Shown here one piece after another: positions 57,643 to 64,000 of a stretch of 64,000 nucleotides of DNA. Each line of letters opens with the position of its first letter. Within the stretch, counting starts at the first letter, position 1. The stretch covers positions 744,001 to 808,000 of the forward strand of contig MU008179.1 of NCBI GenBank assembly GCA_010909165.1. Direction: 5' to 3'. Under the pieces are notes generated by a model, which did not search any database, was not told the DNA's origin, and saw only the letters and a list, made by a program, of their open reading frames with translations. The translations under genes and the position numbers were made by a program. The stretch is from Anthoceros angustus. Its lineage: Eukaryota; Streptophyta; Anthocerotopsida; Anthocerotales; Anthocerotaceae.

Positions 57643-59872
57643 ACACACACACACACACATCGATCATCCAACCGGAGACGAGTCCGGACTACCCTGCTCC
57701 GCTGCAAGTCAAGTGGCAAAACGGTTAGGGATCTGGATACTTACCAATGGGGACGCCCTTTCGCACGCTTGCCACTCACTCCCTCCAGCAGCCAGCTCCT
57801 GCTCGCCTGACACCTTTCTGCATTGTGCTTCGCTTCCACGGAACGGATCCATACGTTCCAAACGGAACGGGTCAGTGCAGCCAGCAGCCAGCAGCCAGCA
57901 GCCAGCAGCCCACCCACGAGTCACGACGTCACGACGTCACGACGGACCTGCCTCCTGCCTCCACGGAACGGGCCACATGGCCCCGGTGCCATTGATGTTC
58001 GAACCGTCTTTCTTTTTACCTGCAGGTACGTATATACCTACATATTTGCATTTCCTCTCCCGCCGCCCGCGTCCCGCGTGCGTGCATGCACGCATTTTGG
58101 CTTTGCCTTTGCCTTTGGCCTCTAAGCTATATGCGCCTTTCCTCCACACTCCATGCGTTTCTCTCCACTACGGATCGCTTCTTCCCCCTTCATGTCCGCT
58201 CGTTTACAGCGGTGCAATGCATCTCATGCTTCTTGGGGATTGGAGCTCAAAGACTGAAGTACGGACTTGTTGTCGCTATGCATATGGGCCTTTGGCCTCG
58301 GCTTGGCCGCAGAATGGCCTGGGCTTGGCTTCGGAACACCCTATGTTAAAAACACTTCCTTCAAGATGAGGAGTTTAATGTGCCTCCTCACACTTCTTCT
58401 TTGGTTAGATAAGGATTTCTATCCCGCAGATTTTCAAAGAAGATTGTGACCTTCTGAGACCAAGGTATGATTTAAGGAGGAAATCATCTACATACTTCAC
58501 TTCCATAGAACTTGCTCAATATGAATGTGGATAAGAAAAAGTTCACAAAGTAAAAGTGTGAGACTCTCCTAAAACACTTGGATGAAACTCAACTTTAAAA
58601 ATAGGAGAGGTGTGGAACGTGAAAATTGGGTGGCATGTCATAAGTACGATATCTGTTTCATACATTTAATGCTATTCCTGGACTTGTCCTTTCCAGGTAG
58701 TTGTCCATCGTGCATATATGCGGTTCTAGTTCTAGTCCTGACGATAAGAACACTTGGGAATCACAGAATCTTAAAAGCATTTGGCCGTAGTCGAACCAGG
58801 TTACTAGTAACCGGTACACAAGATGGAACGACTGATTGCAAGCTTGGCACGATATTCATTGACAACATAATCTTGCACGGTGGAACGATGCGAGGACGAT
58901 GGAAGCAACCGGATATTGGAACTAAAATAAATTATATGATTATTATCTAGATAAGATAGAAATAATGATATCCAACAATGCAGTACGATATACATGTATC
59001 CATATTAATACACATATGTACATAGATAGATAGATGTAAGACAGCCGCCAAGAGGTGGAGGGTGGGGAACGCGGTTGGTGTATGTACCGCGGTTGGATGG
59101 TTGGGTGGTTGGGTGCGACGCGTCCAAGGGATATGGGAATCTAGCGCGTATCCAAGGAATAAGGGCCGGCGGCCCGAATCGGGCCGCAGAGCCTACGTCT
59201 GTGATGAATCTGGCTATATTTACCCCGGCCTGTACTTGCACGCCCCAGTTCATGATTGACAGCAGTTTAATCTGCAAACCAGCATGACGCTGACGCCATG
59301 GCCCTGGTACCAGCCCTGTGGGCGCTCGGGTCGGCCCGGGTCAAAGGGCTGTGTGGCACTCGGGGCCTCAGGCTCATCAGTCGCCCGGTGTCCGGCGCCC
59401 GGTGAGGGAGAGCCTGTGCTTTCCTTTTCCTCTCACACGCTTCTTTCCTTCCTGCGTAATGTAATAAGCGGTGGAGTGCAGTGCAGAGCGAAGAGCGCAG
59501 AGCGCAGAGCGCAAAGCAGGGCTAGTTTCGCCCATAATCTTGGCGCAACTGGCGAATTGTTGTTCTCCTCCTCGGCCTCGGCCTCGACCTCGACCTCGAC
59601 CTCGACCTCGAGAGAGAAGGGGCCGGGCCAGCGCGCACACACCGGATGAAGGCTTGGCTGGAAGGCCGCTGGAGCAAGGCAGCGGCAGCGGCAGCGGCTG
59701 GGCAGTCGTGATGGTGCTCCCGGCAGCGGCAGGACGGCAGAGCAGAAGGCCGAGGGTGCTGCTGCCATTGCCGCGCTCCTGTACCATCACTACCAGCCGC
59801 AGCCGCAGCTGGAGACGGTGCAGCAGCAGCAGGGGAGAGGCGACTGTGTCTCTGACTCGGCGGTAATGAGCT

Positions 59873-59912
<40 letters not shown>

Positions 59913-60894
59913 CGGACGGGACGGGACGGGACGAGCTCCGGCCGCGGCCGCTTCTTGATCCGCCCGGACTGCACGGCACCTTGCTCCTGCTCCTGCTGTT
60001 GCTCCTGCTCCTCCTGCTGCTGCTGCTGCTGCTGCTGCTCCTTGGCCCTTGGCCGGGGAGAGAGCGAGAGGACCCCGGCAGCTGCAGCTGCAGCGGCAGC
60101 GGCATCGGAATCGGCACCGGCACCGACACCGGCAGGCGCGGGAGAGCTACTGCGGCAGTGAAGGAGCCAGCGAGGATCCAGGGAGCCTCACACTCAGGCA
60201 TGCATGCCGACACCGCCTTGCCTTGGATCCTTCTTTCATCTCCCGTCGTTCCGCAAACCGCTTTCACCTCCTCCGCCATCTGCTAGACCTTACCCCGCTG
60301 CATTGCCCCCGTCTCATCTCCCCTTTCTGCCCTCGCTGCCCGTGCTACTCCTCGAATAAAGCTCTGCTCGGCCTCCGAGCATCGCTTGTGCTTCTCGATA
60401 CGAGACACAAGGTTGCGAGCTTGAAGGACGCTGGCAAGCCGGCTCGGCCAAGTGGCAGTGAGCCGAGCTGCGCCGTTCTTGGTAGGCTTTCTCCGGATTC
60501 TTGCTGGCTTGGTGGTCTGTGGACAAAAGCTCTTCAATTCTGCTCTTGTGAGGCTTTTGGTAGACTGTCGTGGCTCTGTCACGCCTGCCTCTGAGAGTTG
60601 AACGAGGGAGTGGCCTTAGGCTGCTCGTGAATTCTGTCACGTCTTCACTCTGGTTTTCATTGCTTTTCCGCTGCCTGACCTCACCAGTCTTCGCTCGTCA
60701 AGCATGTATTGCTCCTCACTGCTTGCTCATGCTGGCGCGTGACACGCGTGTACAGGGACAATTGGCTCTCCGCGGGCTGGACGGGGACGAGTCTGGACGG
60801 AGCTTGCGCTGGTTATGTATGGCAGTGACGGAGCTAGGCAACCACATCAACTCCTCCGACTCCCGCTAGCAAGGACCTGTTAAGCATCTTGCGC
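55961..60894. other. Simple-sequence-rich intergenic region, no supported gene
   Basis: It holds (TG)n at about 56221-56248, GGGCTCA-type repeats at 57080-57150, CTTCCTCTGC units at 57490-57550, a long (CT)n plus (CA)n tract at 57584-57658, CAGC-type units at 57880-57910, (ACGTCACG)n at 57920-57940, AGCGCAG units at 59480-59515, (CTCGAC)n at 59575-59612, (CCAG)n then (GGGAC)n at 59874-59935 and (CTG)n at 60000-60040. Long antisense frames through these tracts (for example 55510-56816 and 59377-60279) are compositional. The last kilobase is a likely promoter and 5' UTR of the BES1 gene. Confidence 0.65.
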
Positions 60895-62746
60895 ATGGCG
60901 TCCATCCATTTGGCTTCCGAGCCGCCACTCCTACAGCAGCACTTTGCGTTTGGCGCCTCTGTCGCAGACAACAGCAATACTGCTCCCGACAGCGCTGAAT
61001 GTGCTCGCAAGTGCACCATCCGCGGGTGTATAAAGTCCACCTCCGGCCCATGGATTGTGCGCCGTCCCCCTGGCAGGAATCAGGCGGCCGGGAGCGCCAC
61101 CTCCGTGCTCCGGATGCCTTCAGCCCGCGAGCGGGAGAACAACAAGAGGCGAGAGCGGCGACGTAGAGCGGTTGCGGCCAAGATTTTCGCAGGCCTCCGC
61201 GCTCATGGCAATTACTGTCTTCCTAAGCATGCGGATCACAACGAGGTGCTCAAGGCTCTGTGTGCAGAAGCTGGCTGGCACGTCGAAGAGGACGGCTCCA
61301 TTTATCGGAAGGTGTGTTGTGTGCGGATCAGTATTATCAGCCGTTCGAAACTGTCCCACTCACGTCTGCCTGGCTTTCCTTTTGTCGTAACCTTGTCGTG
61401 ACTCACACTCACTCCTCTTCTGGGTGAACCTGTAGCAGCTGGATATGCCCAGGAAGGATTTGCGATCGGAAGCTCACATAGATGGCGAAGGCGAAGGCGA
61501 AGGCGATGGCGATGGCGATGGCGGACAGGACTTGATGCACACCCCCCTAGGCCTCCACTCTGAGAGCCCCTCCTCTTCCTGCAGCCAAGGAGGCGACCAA
61601 AGTGATGAAACCACCTGCTCAGGCCGACTGTCGCGGAGCGCCAGCGGCGGCCGCCTCAGTAGCGCCAGCGCCTTTCAAATGCGAGGCCCGCCACCCGATT
61701 GCAGTTTTGCGGAGCCATTGATGTCAGTGCCGCCCAGTCGTGCCGGGAATGGTTCAAGGCAGGGATCTCCTCACAGAGCCGATTCTGAAATCTCGGCCAG
61801 GAGTAAATCCGAGTACCAGTTTCTTGCAAGTGCCCCACATGCAGACGCGTCTGTTGAATTTCGACCGCATCATCATCTCAAGGCACAATCTATGGGCGAC
61901 TTTCAGTCTGCTATTGATGAGGGTGGTTGTGGCACGCCTACCACTGTGCTCAGGATGCCGCCTGGCCATGGGATGTCAGCGGTCAAGAGGGAGTGGAGTA
62001 ACGGAATACCATACTACGACATGAGCCCTCAAGGTTGCGAGGCCATGACATGTATTCCGTCAGCCTTACAGCACCAGCTTCCTGGAAGCTCTCTTTCCTC
62101 AGGTTCTACAAGGGCTTACTGGAGTTTTGTCACTGATTTTTTTCTGCTGCTGCTTGTTTCGACGATTGCTACTAGTCCAGTAGCGGCGTGGAATCAATCC
62201 ACCAGCCTCCTGCTAATAGCTGCCCTGTGGACTGCAGAGATAATGCTACGAAGGAATGCTATGCGACAAGCAGTTTACAGACAAGAGCGGAGACTCACAG
62301 TAAGTGTTGCTCAGCTGGGTGCCGGCCACAGCTACGACATCAACGAGTCTGATGACATTGAGGCCTCCACGTTCAGTACTCGTCTCTTGGATATGAACAT
62401 GCTCCCTGCTCCTGAGTTTCAATATGAGAACACAATCTTGCCAAGTCTGGGGGGGAGCACCCCCACAGCGCTGTCTGCATCTGTGTCCGAGAATTACGAG
62501 GACTATGCAGGTGATGATGTCCCGATTGTCAACGACCTGTGCCTGGGAACCGGCTTCAACAGCAGCAGGTCCACTACAGCCAAGATGACTGGTTTCTCGC
62601 AGCTCCCTTCCGTCCATGTGTATTATAACCAACAAGGGTCGGCGGCAGCTCTCAAGGATGAAAGCTGTGCCCTTCCTGCCAGGCGTGACGCGTTGTCTCT
62701 CACCTTGTGCACTTCAGTTGAAAGGCGTGAACTGGAGGCTGGTTGA
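60895..62746 (+). CDS. BES1/BZR1-family transcription factor
   Basis: Exon 1 (60895-61311) encodes 139 residues, ending in the family's DNA-binding domain: [20 protein letters not shown], then [20 protein letters not shown], then [23 protein letters not shown]. This bHLH-like domain binds BRRE/G-box-type DNA in brassinosteroid signalling of seed plants. Exon 2 (61436-62746) continues in phase ([12 protein letters not shown]) with a Ser-rich region ([25 protein letters not shown]) suited to GSK3/BIN2 phosphorylation, then a conserved-looking motif ([20 protein letters not shown]). About residues 360-410 are strongly hydrophobic ([26 protein letters not shown]); this may be an unspliced 3n intron from about 62101 to 62239 whose removal keeps the frame. 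The N-terminal extension before the domain, about 80 residues, is longer than in angiosperm BZR1. Confidence 0.85.
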
Positions 62747-63577
62747 TGCGTGCAGGTCGAATCAAGTTTCGGATGACAAACCCCGCCGCTACATGCTAAT
62801 TGTACTTCATTTTGCTATGCTTCAAGTACGAGATTTTGTTGTGTCCTCTCAGGCACCATGTGAAGCGACAAGGCTGGTACAGAATTTTGCTTCTGTTCCG
62901 ATCAGCTTGGTGGATGAGTTGCATCAGGGGCATGCACAGAAGCGCTTGTGCGTCGTTTGCTCGCTGAGCTCAGCACATAGAAATGCGAGGTCCAAGCTTA
63001 AGAACTTTCTTAGACTTTTCTCCAGGTAGCCACTAACTTATGCTTTACGCATGCCGCATGTTTTTTCCACGCACTGTTGTATCCCGTAAGGTTGTGAGCG
63101 GGCATGTAAAACTCGGAACGGTCGATGATTTAATCACTCATGTCTCTTCCCCTCGGTACCGGCTCGCTCTGATGTTCGATCTGATCTGAAAGAACCTTTT
63201 TTTTGTTTTTCTTAGATGGCACTTTCCCCAGTATCTTGCGAACTATGTTGTCCACCTCTTCGTTCATGGCATATTTGCTTGCGGAGGTGAGCACTAGTTG
63301 TTTCCCTCCTCTGGCCATCATGTCTGGGTGAACTCGTTGAGGTGTGTTCAGTATCCTTTTCGATTCCTAACATACGTAACTTCGAGAGCTTAGTTCAATG
63401 CCTAAATTTCTCTGGCCACAGTACCTGCCTCACTTGCCACGGCCTGGCCTGTGAGAGCTGTGTATATGAACTGGCCTGTCCGAGCTGTGTATATGAAAAA
63501 AGTCTCACTGTCTTTTCTCTTCATTCCAGACAGTTGGGATAGACTGGGGGCCAACCTTCCTTGCTGGCGAGATCCCA
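62747..63577. other. Spacer with weak frames
   Basis: A plus-strand frame through 62616-63029 (SSQAPCEATRLVQNFASVPI) overlaps the end of the BES1 exon and may be a further exon or 3' UTR. A minus-strand frame at 63130-63321 (DNIVRKILGKVPSKKNKKKV) has no recognised domain and lies after the stop of the next gene. Neither is supported further. Confidence 0.3.
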
Positions 63578-64000
63578 TCAACTTTTCAGCTCCAGCTGTC
63601 CAATGAAGTCCGCATTGAGACCCCCAATGTACAGGTGGTCTCCAACCTGCTGACCTACAGTTACAAAATTGAAGAATTCGCCAGTGGAGTCGCCATACAT
63701 CTTCACAGGTTTTCCATCCTCGCTGATTTCAAGGATATATGCCCCTGAGTATCCAGCATCCACCTTCCTCAACAAGGACGGTGGCAGCAGCGCGACTAAA
63801 TGTTTCAAAAACGGTGATCTCAGTAGTAGAACAACTGTGCTTGAGGCCTGCTCAGAAACATGAAGCCGTCATTTATCAGGGCCTCGTTACCTCTGCGGAT
63901 CTCAATAAAAACACAGAAGTTTCCTACCGGAACGATGGCAACATGGTAAGTTCCATGTCCACTAGCATGCACGTTGTCAGGAAAACCTGGAAGACCGTCC
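63578..64000 (-). CDS. Strictosidine synthase-like/APMAP-type protein, 3' end only
   Basis: The minus-strand gene enters from the right edge. The first visible exon reads GLPGFPDNVHASGHGTY, the LPG-x-PDN motif of the strictosidine-synthase-like beta-propeller. An intron follows (donor near 63930), and the final exon (up to about 63815) carries LVALLPPSLLRKVD, YILEISEDGKPVKMYGD and GDHLYIGGLNADFIGQLELK, ending at 63578. Family members are six-bladed propellers in the secretory pathway; most plant members lack the catalytic Glu of true strictosidine synthase and act as APMAP-like hydrolase-fold proteins. The catalytic region lies outside the window, so activity cannot be judged. Confidence 0.75.

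Noticed and set aside
59377-60279. 300-codon minus-strand Arg/Ser/Gly-rich frame
   Set aside because: It is built from (GGTCGA)n, (CTGG)n and (CAG)n simple repeats and overlaps competing frames on the other strand.

Overview
The window is nuclear DNA of a land plant. It has intron-bearing plant genes with GT-AG junctions, many retroelements, abundant microsatellites and no prokaryotic operon layout. A plant-type eS25, a BES1/BZR1 factor, a DYW-type PPR protein, a fused CBM-CBS SnRK1 beta-gamma subunit and a DUF26 protein place it in the streptophytes. Short introns (about 75-170 bp where measured), the small DUF26 protein and a Ty3/gypsy element carrying a DNA methyltransferase make a seed-free lineage (lycophyte, fern or bryophyte) the best guess. 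I cannot name the species.

Layout. 0-5 kb: a small secreted DUF26 gene, a 100-bp tandem repeat, a LINE remnant and a 37-bp minisatellite. 5.4-17.8 kb: a compact gene cluster. A DDX27/Drs1-like DEAD-box helicase (-) is divergent from an intronless SnRK1 beta-gamma subunit (+); then come a SHI/LRP1-like zinc-finger gene and eS25. 19-23.6 kb: a DYW-type PPR gene in a tandem duplication. 24-29.4 kb: a coiled-coil, probably transposon-derived gene broken by three in-frame stops, a LINE fragment and an Hsp70-like pseudogene. 29.4-48 kb: a retroelement island. Its core is a minus-strand Ty3/gypsy element with the order gag, protease, C5-cytosine methyltransferase, RT-RNase H, integrase with a terminal PHD finger, and a further unknown ORF before the 3' LTR candidate. 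Copies of a LINE with an RT and a probable restriction-like endonuclease are interleaved. 48.3-56 kb: proteasome beta5 (-) divergent from a plastid-type S1-domain protein (+). 56-60.9 kb: simple-sequence DNA without a supported gene. 60.9-64 kb: a BES1/BZR1 factor (+) and the 3' end of a strictosidine-synthase/APMAP-like gene (-).

The host genes are mostly housekeeping or signalling (rRNA processing, translation, proteasome, energy sensing, brassinosteroid-type transcription, organelle RNA metabolism) and form no single pathway. The most interesting system is the chromatin-aware retrotransposon: a DNA methyltransferase and a histone-reading PHD finger sit in one polyprotein. A second strong pattern is at least four kilobase-scale direct tandem duplications, each with short junction homology and each with a second copy carrying many tiny deletions. 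This looks as much like a long-read assembly artefact as like biology, and it limits how far apparent frameshifts here should be trusted.
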